Positions 1 through 5,359 of a stretch of 7,113 nucleotides of DNA are shown here, in pieces (positions within the stretch are counted from its first letter, which is position 1; each line of letters opens with the position of its first letter). Below the pieces are notes generated by a model, which had not been told where the DNA came from, did no database searches, and was given only the letters and a program-made list of their open reading frames with translations. Source of the stretch: Bryobacterales bacterium (lineage in GTDB: Bacteria > Acidobacteriota > Terriglobia > Bryobacterales > Bryobacteraceae); contig PKYZ01000366.1 of the NCBI GenBank assembly GCA_003132865.1, positions 1 to 7,113 on the forward strand, read 5' to 3'. A program made the position numbers and the translations under genes.

Positions 1-158
1 TCGCTATACGGTAAGCCATGGGAAACTCTCCGAGCCTCGTCCCCATCCGCCGCGCGCCGCAACCTATCCTCGAACGCCATATGGGCCGGGAATCCGCCGC
101 CGCGTTTCTCCGCGCCCCGCGCGCGTAATTTCACACGCCGTTCATCGTTCTGCAACAT
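1..158 (-). CDS. possible 5' part of a divergent gene, cut by the window edge
   Basis: On the minus strand an ATG at 158-156 opens a frame that stays free of stops to the window edge (52 codons), beginning MLQNDERRVKLRARG. A weak AAGG-type ribosome site lies about 8 nt upstream. A second ATG at 80-78 would give a start reading MAFEDRLRRAADGDEARR. I do not recognise a family. The frame is Arg-rich, and two plus-strand frames over the same bases are also open, so the lack of stops may only reflect high GC. If real, it would be transcribed divergently from the PHP gene. Confidence 0.2.
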   Translation of the reverse strand, partial: MLQNDERRVKLRARGAEKRGGGFPAHMAFEDRLRRAADGDEARRVSHGLPYS

Positions 159-181
159 GCCGGGCCTTACCCTTAAATAGG

Positions 182-203
182 AACATTTCTTTGTCGAAAT
201 GTT
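182..203. promoter_or_regulatory. perfect inverted repeat upstream of the PHP gene, possible operator or leader hairpin
   Basis: AACATTTC (182-189) and GAAATGTT (196-203) are exact reverse complements separated by TTTGTC. The arms are AT-rich in an otherwise GC-rich stretch. A weak -10-like TTAAAT sits just upstream at 173-178, so the repeat would fall at or just after a transcription start. That position fits a repressor site or a 5' leader hairpin. No cognate regulator is recognisable here. The repeat ends 11 nt before the Shine-Dalgarno sequence. Confidence 0.45.
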
Positions 204-214
204 TTGGAACGCCC

Positions 215-222
215 AGAGGAGG
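215..222 (+). promoter_or_regulatory. Shine-Dalgarno sequence that fixes the PHP gene start
   Basis: AGAGGAGG lies 4 nt before GTG at 227. It favours that GTG over an in-frame TTG at 191, which sits inside the inverted repeat and has no ribosome site of its own. Confidence 0.7.
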
Positions 223-226
223 CCAC

Positions 227-1354
227 GTGAAGAAAACGTCGCTGCATTTTCTGTGGAAAGACCGGAGCGCGCCGCATCGTTACCCAACCGCTGTTTCGCT
301 GCACGGCCACACACTCCATTCCTGGGAAAACCTGCGGTTCCTGCACTCGTTCAAACTCCCTTTACCTTTGATTCCCGCCGTGCTGCGCGTCGCGGGCTGG
401 CAACACCGCCGCGCCACCGGGCGGGACATGGCGCTGGCGCGAGTGCTCTGGACTCCGCCGCTCGCGCCGGATGAGGCGTATCGCCTGGAAGCCCGGCAAA
501 TCGCGAATCTGGGCCTCGAACCCATCGTTTCGCTGACGGATCACGACGATATCGAGAGCGGCTTAGCCCTGCGGCGGACTCCCGTGGCGCCCGCCGCGCC
601 CGTTTCCTTCGAGTGGACAGTCCCCTTCGGCAGGACCTTCTTTCATCTGGGCGTGCACAATCTGCCGCCCGCGCAAGCCCGTGCCATGGCGGCAGATCAG
701 CATCGTTACACGGCGCACCCGGAACCGGCCCGGCTCGCGGAATTGCTGGAAATGCTCCATGCGCGCGAAGACCTGCTCATCGTGCTGAACCATCCGCTTT
801 GGGACGAGGCGGATATCGGCGCGCGCGCCCATCGCCAGACGCTGGCGGCCTTGCTTTCCGGCTATTGCCGATGGGTTCACGCCATCGAGCTGAACGGCTT
901 GCGATCCTGGGACGAGAATAGCGAAGCGCTGGAACTGGCGCGCGCCTGGCAATTGCCGGCCATCTCGGGCGGCGACCGCCACGGCTTGGAGCCCAACGCC
1001 AACCTGAATCTGACACACGCCACCAGTTTTGCGGAGTTCGTGGCGGAGATCCGGCGCGAGCGGCTAAGCTCGATGCTGTTCATGCCGCAGTATCGGGAAA
1101 CGCTCGGGCTGCGCCGGTTCGAAACCGTAAAGGACATCGTGCGCTGCCATCCCGCGGCGCAACGGCCCCGCTGGGTGGATCGCTTCTTCTATGAGTGCGA
1201 AGACGGCGTGACGCGCCCCATCGCGGAACTCTGGCCGAATGAAGGTCCCGCGTTGCTGCGCTCGGTCTTTGCCATGCTGCGCCTGTCGGAATCGCAGAGC
1301 CTCCGCGCCGCGCTTCGTTTAACGGTCCCCGACCCCGCCGAGATGCTGCTTTGA
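227..1354 (+). CDS. PHP-domain metal-dependent phosphoesterase-like protein
   Basis: This 375-residue protein starts at GTG and has a PHP-type (polymerase and histidinol phosphatase) metal-site pattern. Visible motifs are the N-terminal HGHTLHS (His26, His28, His31), SLTDHDD (Asp105, His106), an acidic residue in SFEWTVPF (Glu129), HLGVHN (His140, His144), LNHPLWDE (His189) and a C-terminal GGDRHG (Asp250, His252). PHP proteins use such clusters to bind two or three metal ions and hydrolyse phosphoester bonds; the substrate here cannot be read from sequence. About 120 residues follow the last metal motif and have no recognisable domain. There is no signal peptide or membrane segment, so a cytoplasmic location is likely. 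It appears monocistronic: the next gene is nearly 190 nt away across a repeat. Family assignment is good, specific function is open. Confidence 0.85.
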   Translation: MKKTSLHFLWKDRSAPHRYPTAVSLHGHTLHSWENLRFLHSFKLPLPLIPAVLRVAGWQHRRATGRDMALARVLWTPPLAPDEAYRLEARQIANLGLEPIVSLTDHDDIESGLALRRTPVAPAAPVSFEWTVPFGRTFFHLGVHNLPPAQARAMAADQHRYTAHPEPARLAELLEMLHAREDLLIVLNHPLWDEADIGARAHRQTLAALLSGYCRWVHAIELNGLRSWDENSEALELARAWQLPAISGGDRHGLEPNANLNLTHATSFAEFVAEIRRERLSSMLFMPQYRETLGLRRFETVKDIVRCHPAAQRPRWVDRFFYECEDGVTRPIAELWPNEGPALLRSVFAMLRLSESQSLRAALRLTVPDPAEMLL

Positions 1355-1360
1355 GGGGGC

Positions 1361-1442
1361 ACCGCTTACTGACGTGCGCGGCTCGGTGGATCCGGCGCGC
1401 GTAACAGAGCCGGGCCCAGAGGGCACCCCGTAAGGGAGCGGT
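1361..1442. repeat. imperfect inverted repeat element, about 82 nt
   Basis: The outer arms are ACCGCT (1361-1366) and AGCGGT (1437-1442). Inside them TTAC (1366-1369) faces GTAA (1430-1433), and GGCTC (1380-1384) faces GAGCC (1407-1411). The arms are interrupted by bulges, as expected of an old dispersed palindromic element or a structured leader. The end motif GTAAGGGAGCGGTTCT resembles repeats I associate from memory with Solibacter-type genomes; that is recollection and was not checked. No ORF of note lies across it. Confidence 0.45.
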
Positions 1443-1453
1443 TCTTGGGCGGC

Positions 1454-1483
1454 TACCCCCCAGTACGTACCCTGTTAGTACCC
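1454..1483 (+). promoter_or_regulatory. triple TACCC motif ahead of the PilZ gene
   Basis: TACCC occurs at 1454-1458, 1468-1472 and 1479-1483. The last two are each preceded by AG or G as part of (A)GTACCC, and the middle copy lies in the palindrome GTACGTAC (1463-1470). The cluster lies about 60-90 nt before the PilZ start, where a promoter or activator site would be expected. No convincing -35/-10 pair is visible, so this is only a candidate. Confidence 0.25.
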
Positions 1484-1530
1484 GCATGACTATGTCCCAG
1501 ATACATTCCTGCCGGATAATGAGGCTTTCC

Positions 1531-1535
1531 AGGAG
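1531..1535 (+). promoter_or_regulatory. Shine-Dalgarno sequence of the PilZ gene
   Basis: AGGAG lies 6 nt upstream of the GTG at 1542. It supports that start over the out-of-frame ATG at 1486. Confidence 0.7.
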
Positions 1536-1541
1536 ACCCAC

Positions 1542-1913
1542 GTGGCGAACGACACAATCCGGGGCGACCGTCGCTTGCAGCGGCGCTACCCCCTCGAGTT
1601 GGATTTGGAATTCAGAATCATCGATGGCGACAAGGTCGTTTCCACGGGCGCCGGCAAGACGGGAAACATCAGCAGCGGAGGCGTTCTGTTTTATGCCGCG
1701 GAGGGCGTGCCAAACGGACCTCACGTGGAACTCACGGTCCGCTGGCCCGCGGTTCTGGGGAACGCGCCGTTTCTCGAGTTACGCATTTTCGGGCGCCTGG
1801 TCCGCAACGACTCTCAGGGCCTCGCCATACGCATGAGCCGGTATCATTTCGAGAAGCTGGGCGACCCGCGCGGCGCCTTCGAAGAACTCTTCATCGACGC
1901 CGTGATTCAGTAG
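1542..1913 (+). CDS. PilZ-domain protein, probable c-di-GMP receptor
   Basis: This 123-residue single-domain protein begins at GTG. The two PilZ ligand-binding signatures are present: an arginine cluster GDRRLQRRYPLEL (Arg10/Arg11 and Arg14/Arg15, the RxxxR motif) and GNISSGGVLF (Asn42, Ser44, Gly47, the [D/N]xSxxG motif). The rest reads as the beta-barrel, with strands around VELTVRWP and ELRIFGRLVR and a C-terminal helix HFEKLGDPRGAFEELF. Stand-alone PilZ proteins bind cyclic di-GMP and pass the signal on to motility, exopolysaccharide or other targets by protein contact. No diguanylate cyclase, phosphodiesterase or pilus gene is adjacent, so the target is unknown. The TAG stop is also the first codon of a 14-nt sequence shared with the end of the glycoside hydrolase gene. 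Confidence 0.9.
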   Translation: MANDTIRGDRRLQRRYPLELDLEFRIIDGDKVVSTGAGKTGNISSGGVLFYAAEGVPNGPHVELTVRWPAVLGNAPFLELRIFGRLVRNDSQGLAIRMSRYHFEKLGDPRGAFEELFIDAVIQ

Positions 1914-1946
1914 GTGGGACAGGCTTCAGCCAGGCTTCAGCCTGTC
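1911..1946. repeat. GTGG-headed hairpin, copy 1, with internal duplication
   Basis: GTGG (1914-1917) is followed by GACAGGCT (1918-1925) and its exact reverse complement AGCCTGTC (1939-1946). The interior holds a perfect 11-nt tandem duplication, CAGGCTTCAGC at 1920-1930 and 1931-1941. Deleting one unit gives a compact hairpin, GACAGGC-TTCA-GCCTGTC. The first 14 nt, from the TAG stop at 1911, are identical to 4796-4809. It could also lower read-through from the PilZ gene, but no T-tract follows. Confidence 0.75.
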
Positions 1947-1953
1947 ATTGGGC

Positions 1954-1981
1954 TTGACAATCGCTTGTGTTGCAGGACAAT
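1954..1981 (+). promoter_or_regulatory. sigma-70-like promoter for the HNH gene
   Basis: A perfect -35 TTGACA (1954-1959) is followed after 16 nt by GACAAT (1976-1981), a 4/6 match to the -10 box. Transcription would begin close to 1988, leaving a leader of about 10 nt before the ATG at 1999. No Shine-Dalgarno sequence is visible, which is consistent with leaderless or nearly leaderless translation. Confidence 0.5.
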
Positions 1982-1998
1982 GACACTTAGCGGCCCAC

Positions 1999-2337
1999 AT
2001 GCCCATTCGAGCCGAATACCGGAAGTATTACGATGCGCGGTGGCGCAAGTTCCGGCTGACCATGTTGGAAGCGGCCGGCAACGTGTGCCAGATGTGCCAC
2101 CAGCCGCACCGGTTGCTCAACGTGGCGCACCTCTCGCACGATCCGGCGGACCGCACCTGCCTGACAGTGCTGTGCCCAAGGTGCCATTCCAAACGTAACG
2201 CTGCACAGCGTAGCGCCATGACCCGCCGCACCCGCGCCCGCCAGCGCGGCCAACTGTGGCTGTCCGACGAGTTGGAAGTGGCGCCGGTGCCCGTGCGGTT
2301 GTGGCCCCTGCGCCTGCGCCAGATGGATCTCTTCTGA
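1999..2337 (+). CDS. small HNH-nuclease-like protein
   Basis: This 112-residue protein has the zinc-ribbon frame of HNH proteins: CQMC (Cys30, Cys33), then VAHLSHDP with the candidate catalytic His44, then LCPRCH (Cys59, Cys62, His63). HNH domains make metal-dependent cuts in DNA. Small stand-alone members with VAHLxH and LCxRCH are common in bacteria and phages, often without known function. By my alignment the central Asn of the motif is replaced by Cys54, and the segment between His44 and LCPRCH is shorter than usual, so activity is doubtful. The C-terminal tail is basic (RRTRARQRGQ), then ends in RQMDLF. The ATG at 1999 is the only sensible start because TGA lies in frame at 1981. Palindromic repeats flank the gene on both sides. 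No methylase, integrase or phage gene is adjacent. Confidence 0.75.
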   Translation: MPIRAEYRKYYDARWRKFRLTMLEAAGNVCQMCHQPHRLLNVAHLSHDPADRTCLTVLCPRCHSKRNAAQRSAMTRRTRARQRGQLWLSDELEVAPVPVRLWPLRLRQMDLF

Positions 2338-2345
2338 CCCGATGC

Positions 2346-2365
2346 GGCCGACGCCCTCGTCGGCC
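2346..2365. repeat. hairpin 1 of the cluster before the GH2 gene
   Basis: GGCCGACG (2346-2353), loop CCCT, CGTCGGCC (2358-2365): a perfect 8-bp stem beginning 8 nt after the HNH stop codon. It could end HNH transcription, but no T-tract follows. Confidence 0.7.
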
Positions 2366-2376
2366 TGTCGCGGTTG

Positions 2377-2397
2377 TCGAAAGCCTTGGCTCTTCGA
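2377..2397. repeat. hairpin 2 of the cluster, with one bulge
   Basis: TCGAAAGCC (2377-2385) faces GGCT (2388-2391) plus TTCGA (2393-2397), with C2392 as a single-base bulge. This is the weakest and least GC-rich of the five. Confidence 0.45.
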
Positions 2398-2405
2398 ACG
2401 AAAGA

Positions 2406-2425
2406 GCGGGTCCAGGGGGACCCGC
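2406..2425. repeat. hairpin 3 of the cluster
   Basis: GCGGGTCC (2406-2413), loop AGGG, GGACCCGC (2418-2425): a perfect 8-bp stem with the same 8+4+8 geometry as hairpin 1 but unrelated stem sequence. Confidence 0.7.
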
Positions 2426-2433
2426 GCAGACCG

Positions 2434-2448
2434 GGGGGGCTGCCCTCC
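2434..2448. repeat. hairpin 4 of the cluster, short G-rich stem
   Basis: GGGGGG (2434-2439), loop CTG, CCCTCC (2443-2448), including one G-T pair. It is short and simple in sequence, so it may be incidental. The run of seven G from 2433 is itself notable. Confidence 0.35.
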
Positions 2449-2453
2449 GTGCC

Positions 2454-2475
2454 GCGTCCCGATTCTTCGGGACGC
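2454..2475. repeat. hairpin 5 of the cluster
   Basis: GCGTCCCGA (2454-2462), loop TTCT, TCGGGACGC (2467-2475): a perfect 9-bp stem ending 25 nt before the GH2 start codon. It could influence initiation of that gene or mark an inserted palindromic element. Confidence 0.7.
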
Positions 2476-2500
2476 ATGCCGCGCGCTACCATTCCCACTT

Positions 2501-4798
2501 ATGGATATGTTTAACCGAAGAGGTTTTCTCAAGGCCGGCGCGGCGGGAGTGGGCGGCGCGGCTCTCTGGCAATCGGCCGCGGCAGCCCAAACCGCGCCGC
2601 CGCGCGCTTCCCTCCGCCGTGTCCTGCCGATGAACCGCAACTGGCTCTATGGCGGGCGCGCGGTCCCAGGCTGCTCCGCCCCGGATTTCGACGACATTAA
2701 ATTCCAGCGCGTCACCATCCCGCACTCGAACAAGATCTTCCCCTGGCACAGTTTCGACGAAAAGGATTTCCAGTTCGTCTCCATCTATCGCCGCCATTTC
2801 AAGCTGGCGCCGCAGGCGGGCCGCCGCGTTTTCGTGGATTTTGCCGGCGTCATGACCGCCGCCACAGTCACCATCAACGGCCACAAGCTCGGCGAATATC
2901 GCGGCGGCTACACACCTTTCTCCTTCGATGTGACGCCGCACCTGAAGCCGGACGCGCCGAACGTCCTGGCCGTCGAGGTGGATTCCACCGAGCGGCCCGA
3001 CATCCCGCCCTTCGGCGAGAACATCGACTACCTGACCTTCGGCGGCATCTATCGGGAAGTCGCGCTACGCATTGTACCGCCGGTATTCATCGACAACCTA
3101 TTTGCCAAGCCGGTGGATGTCTTGGGCGACGGCCGGCGCGTGGAGGTGAAGTGCCTGGTCAACGGACAAGCCGCGGGCCCGCTCACGCTGAAGGTGGAAC
3201 TGCGAGATGGCGGGCGCGTGCTGTCTTCGGTGGAAGGGGAGGTTTCCGGTCAGCCGCTGAGCCTTTCGAAGCTTGGCTCCATCGAACTTTGGGACCTCGA
3301 TCGCCCGAAACTCTATACCGTCACCGCCCGCCTCCACCAAGGCGGCGCCCCCATCGACGAGTACTCCACGCGTATCGGTTTCCGCGAAGCGCGCTTCACC
3401 CCGCAAGGCTTCATGCTGAACGGGAAACATATCAAGCTGCGCGGTCTCAACCGGCATCAGACATTTCCCTACGTCGGCGGAGCCATGCCCGCCCGCGTGC
3501 AGCGCCGCGATGCGCACGTCCTGAAGCGCGAGCTGAAGTGCAATATCGTGCGTACTTCGCATTATCCGCAGTCGCCGCACTTCCTGGACGCCTGCGACGA
3601 AGCCGGCCTGCTGGTCTTCGAGGAAATCCCCGGCTGGCAGCACATCGGCGACCAAGCCTGGCAGGATCTGGCGGTGCGCAACGTCGAAGCGATGATCCGC
3701 CGCGATTGGAATCATCCGTCGATCGTGCTGTGGGGCGTGCGCATCAACGAATCGCAGGATAACCACGATTTTTATACGCGCACCAACGCGTTGGCTCACG
3801 AGCTGGACAACTCCCGCCAGACCGGCGGCGTGCGCTACCTGTACGACACCGAATTGCTCGAAGACGTGATGACCATGAACGATTTCGGCTTCCCGCTGAG
3901 GCCGCCGAACCACCCGCTGTACCTCAACACCGAGTTCAACGGCCACATGTTCCCCACCAAGCGCAACGATAACGTGGACCGCGTGATGGAGCATGCCCTG
4001 CGCCACGCCCGCGTGCACAACCAACTGGCTTCGGACGATCGCTACGCTGGCGGCATCGGCTGGTGCGCCTTCGACTACAACACGCACGCCAACTTCGGCT
4101 CCGGCGATAAGATCTGCTACCACGGCGTGACGGACATTTTCCGCATACCGAAACCCGCCGGCCAGTTCTACCGCTCGCAGTGCGACCCCAAGGAGGAGAT
4201 CGTGCTGGAGCCGTGCTTCAACTGGTCGCAGGGCGATCAATCCGAAGGCGGCGGCATCCACCATGCCGTAATCGTTTCCAATTGCGATCACCTGAAGATC
4301 TATGTAAAGGACGATCTGAAGGCGGAGGTCGAACCCGATCGCGAGCACTATGGGCACCTGCAGCATCCGCCCTTCGTGATCGACTTGGCCGGCGAGCACC
4401 TGGAGGATTGGGGCGACCTGCGCATCGATGGCTATATCACTGGCGCGAAAGTAATCGAGAAGACCCTGCCGGGCAACGATTATGACCGCCAGTTGCATGT
4501 CGAGCCGGACGACGCGGTACTGGTGGGCGACGGCATCGATGCCACGCGGGTGGTGCTGCGCGTGACCAACGAACACGACGGCGCGCGGCCCTTCTCGACT
4601 GGCGCGGTTGCGCTGCGCCTGGAGGGTCCGGGCGAGATCGTCGGCGAGAATCCGTTTTCGCTCGTTGGCGGCGTGGGCGCCGTGTGGGTCCGCAGCAAAG
4701 AGGCGGCGGGTGTCATCCGGCTGCACGCACGGCATCAGTATTTGGGGGAGCGGACCGCCGAGATTCGGGTAACACCGGCCGAGGCGGAACAGGTGTAG
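2501..4798 (+). CDS. Tat-exported glycoside hydrolase family 2 enzyme, beta-galactosidase-like
   Basis: From ATG 2501 the protein has 765 residues. It opens with a twin-arginine signal (NRRGFLKAG, Arg6-Arg7), a hydrophobic Ala/Gly-rich segment and a likely cleavage after SAAAA near residue 29, so it should be exported folded to the periplasm. GH2 domains follow: a sugar-binding jelly roll (about 42-200, with GGYTPF at 135-140), an immunoglobulin-like sandwich (about 210-300), and a TIM barrel containing GLNRH (315-319) and RTSHYP (351-356). The acid/base is probably Glu417 in WGVRINES and the nucleophile Glu478 in LNTEFNGH. A C-terminal region of roughly 200 residues looks beta-rich and Ig-like. 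GH2 enzymes cleave terminal beta-galactose, beta-glucuronic acid or beta-mannose; the substrate cannot be fixed here. The frame runs open back to ATG 2342, but that extension covers the five hairpins, is Cys/Arg-rich and would bury the Tat signal. ATG 2507 is an alternative start; neither start has a clear ribosome site. Confidence 0.9.
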   Translation: MDMFNRRGFLKAGAAGVGGAALWQSAAAAQTAPPRASLRRVLPMNRNWLYGGRAVPGCSAPDFDDIKFQRVTIPHSNKIFPWHSFDEKDFQFVSIYRRHFKLAPQAGRRVFVDFAGVMTAATVTINGHKLGEYRGGYTPFSFDVTPHLKPDAPNVLAVEVDSTERPDIPPFGENIDYLTFGGIYREVALRIVPPVFIDNLFAKPVDVLGDGRRVEVKCLVNGQAAGPLTLKVELRDGGRVLSSVEGEVSGQPLSLSKLGSIELWDLDRPKLYTVTARLHQGGAPIDEYSTRIGFREARFTPQGFMLNGKHIKLRGLNRHQTFPYVGGAMPARVQRRDAHVLKRELKCNIVRTSHYPQSPHFLDACDEAGLLVFEEIPGWQHIGDQAWQDLAVRNVEAMIRRDWNHPSIVLWGVRINESQDNHDFYTRTNALAHELDNSRQTGGVRYLYDTELLEDVMTMNDFGFPLRPPNHPLYLNTEFNGHMFPTKRNDNVDRVMEHALRHARVHNQLASDDRYAGGIGWCAFDYNTHANFGSGDKICYHGVTDIFRIPKPAGQFYRSQCDPKEEIVLEPCFNWSQGDQSEGGGIHHAVIVSNCDHLKIYVKDDLKAEVEPDREHYGHLQHPPFVIDLAGEHLEDWGDLRIDGYITGAKVIEKTLPGNDYDRQLHVEPDDAVLVGDGIDATRVVLRVTNEHDGARPFSTGAVALRLEGPGEIVGENPFSLVGGVGAVWVRSKEAAGVIRLHARHQYLGERTAEIRVTPAEAEQV

Positions 4799-4823
4799 GT
4801 GGGACAGGCCTACTGGCCTGTCC
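4796..4823. repeat. GTGG-headed hairpin, copy 2
   Basis: GTGG (4799-4802) is followed by GACAGGCC (4803-4810), loop TACT, and GGCCTGTC (4815-4822), a perfect 8-bp stem. G4802 can also pair with C4823. The first 14 nt from the TAG stop are identical to those after the PilZ gene. The bases after it (TTCTGTCT) are pyrimidine-rich, so it may also act as a weak terminator for the GH2 gene. Confidence 0.75.
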
Positions 4824-4850
4824 TTCTGTCTCAACCGCCGTCCCGGTAGC

Positions 4851-4865
4851 CTTACCGATGGTAAG
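4851..4865. promoter_or_regulatory. inverted repeat at the antitoxin start, probable autoregulatory operator
   Basis: CTTACC (4851-4856) and GGTAAG (4860-4865) are perfect reverse complements around GAT, ending 8 nt before the ATG. AbrB/MazE-type antitoxins usually repress their own promoter through short palindromes in this position, so this is the natural operator candidate. Confidence 0.55.
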
Positions 4866-4867
4866 AT
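4862..4867 (+). promoter_or_regulatory. -10-like box of a leaderless antitoxin transcript
   Basis: TAAGAT fits the TAnnnT pattern and ends 6 nt before the ATG at 4874, the spacing typical of leaderless genes. There is no good Shine-Dalgarno sequence. The box overlaps the right arm of the inverted repeat, so a bound antitoxin would block it. No convincing -35 is visible. Confidence 0.4.
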
Positions 4868-4873
4868 GCCGTT

Positions 4874-5359
4874 ATGGAGCGAGTTACAGTTTCCTCTAAG
4901 GGCCAGATCGCGATTCCAAAGGCGGTCCGCGATCTCATGGACCTATCCGCAGGCGCCAAGCTGATGATCGAAGTCCGGGGACAGGAAATTGTGCTCTCCA
5001 AAGAACCAGCCTGGAAGAAGTTGCACGGGGCCGCCGCCGGCAGCGACCTGGTTACCGCCTTCGCCCTACACAAGAAGCGGGAGCGCGAGCATGAAGACTC
5101 GCGTGCTTGGTTCGTGGGCGATTCTGCCATTGATCCATTCCAAGAAAACCAGCCGACACCCTCGTGGCCGCGCTCCTCGCCGGAGGGCGAAGGCGGACAA
5201 GCTCGACTCCTGATGAGCGCTATCAACGTGGGCGAGGTTTACTACTTCCTGCGGAAGCACCACAGCCCGGACCTCGCGGAGTCTCCTAAAGAACTCCCCA
5301 ACCCCAAGTTCTCTCCCAGAATCGACCAGTCCCCCGGACTGGCCCCCTGCTTGGCCTGA
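4874..5359 (+). CDS. AbrB/MazE-family antitoxin with stop lost and read-through into toxin sequence
   Basis: Residues 1-45 form a swapped-hairpin AbrB-type DNA-binding domain (VTVSSKGQIAIPKAVRD, then AKLMIEVRGQEIVL). A toxin-binding tail follows (WKKLHGAAAGSDLVTAFALHKKREREHEDSRA), up to residue 78. In this family the protein should stop about there, after 75-85 residues. The next codon is TGG (5108-5110), one base from TGA, and the frame then continues for 83 more residues to a total of 161. The extension first reads the toxin gene out of frame. From 5183 it reads the true toxin frame (ARLLMSAINVGEVYYFLRK), and it ends inside the 67-nt insertion. The N-terminal domain looks intact, so operator binding may survive; the tail is probably a by-product of decay. 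Transcription probably starts at or beside the ATG under an autoregulatory palindrome. Confidence 0.8.
   Translation: MERVTVSSKGQIAIPKAVRDLMDLSAGAKLMIEVRGQEIVLSKEPAWKKLHGAAAGSDLVTAFALHKKREREHEDSRAWFVGDSAIDPFQENQPTPSWPRSSPEGEGGQARLLMSAINVGEVYYFLRKHHSPDLAESPKELPNPKFSPRIDQSPGLAPCLA

Noticed and set aside
191..226. TTG start for the PHP protein
   Set aside because: It lies inside the inverted repeat and has no ribosome site, while GTG 227 follows AGAGGAGG.
1080..1724. A 214-codon minus-strand frame across the PHP end and PilZ start
   Set aside because: It overlaps two recognised genes and an inverted repeat, is Arg/Ala-rich and has no recognisable motif.
1914..2198. A plus-strand frame starting at the GTG of the hairpin
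   Set aside because: The start lies within the repeat and most of the frame overlaps the HNH gene out of frame.
2346..2475. CRISPR array or tRNA-like cluster
   Set aside because: The hairpins differ in sequence and spacing, there are no repeat-spacer units, and no cloverleaf or CCA end is visible.
2342..2500. N-terminal extension of the GH2 protein from ATG 2342
   Set aside because: It covers the hairpin cluster, is rich in Cys and Arg, and would place 53 residues before the twin-arginine signal.
3098..4834. A 578-codon open frame on the minus strand opposite the GH2 gene
   Set aside because: It is antisense to a gene with clear catalytic motifs, has low-complexity Val/Ala/His-rich sequence and matches no family I know; long antisense frames are expected in GC-rich genes.
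4874..5359. A genuine single-chain antitoxin-toxin fusion protein
   Set aside because: The first part of the toxin is read out of frame, the catalytic Asp is lost and the frame stops inside an insertion, so the fusion looks like decay and not a designed two-domain protein.
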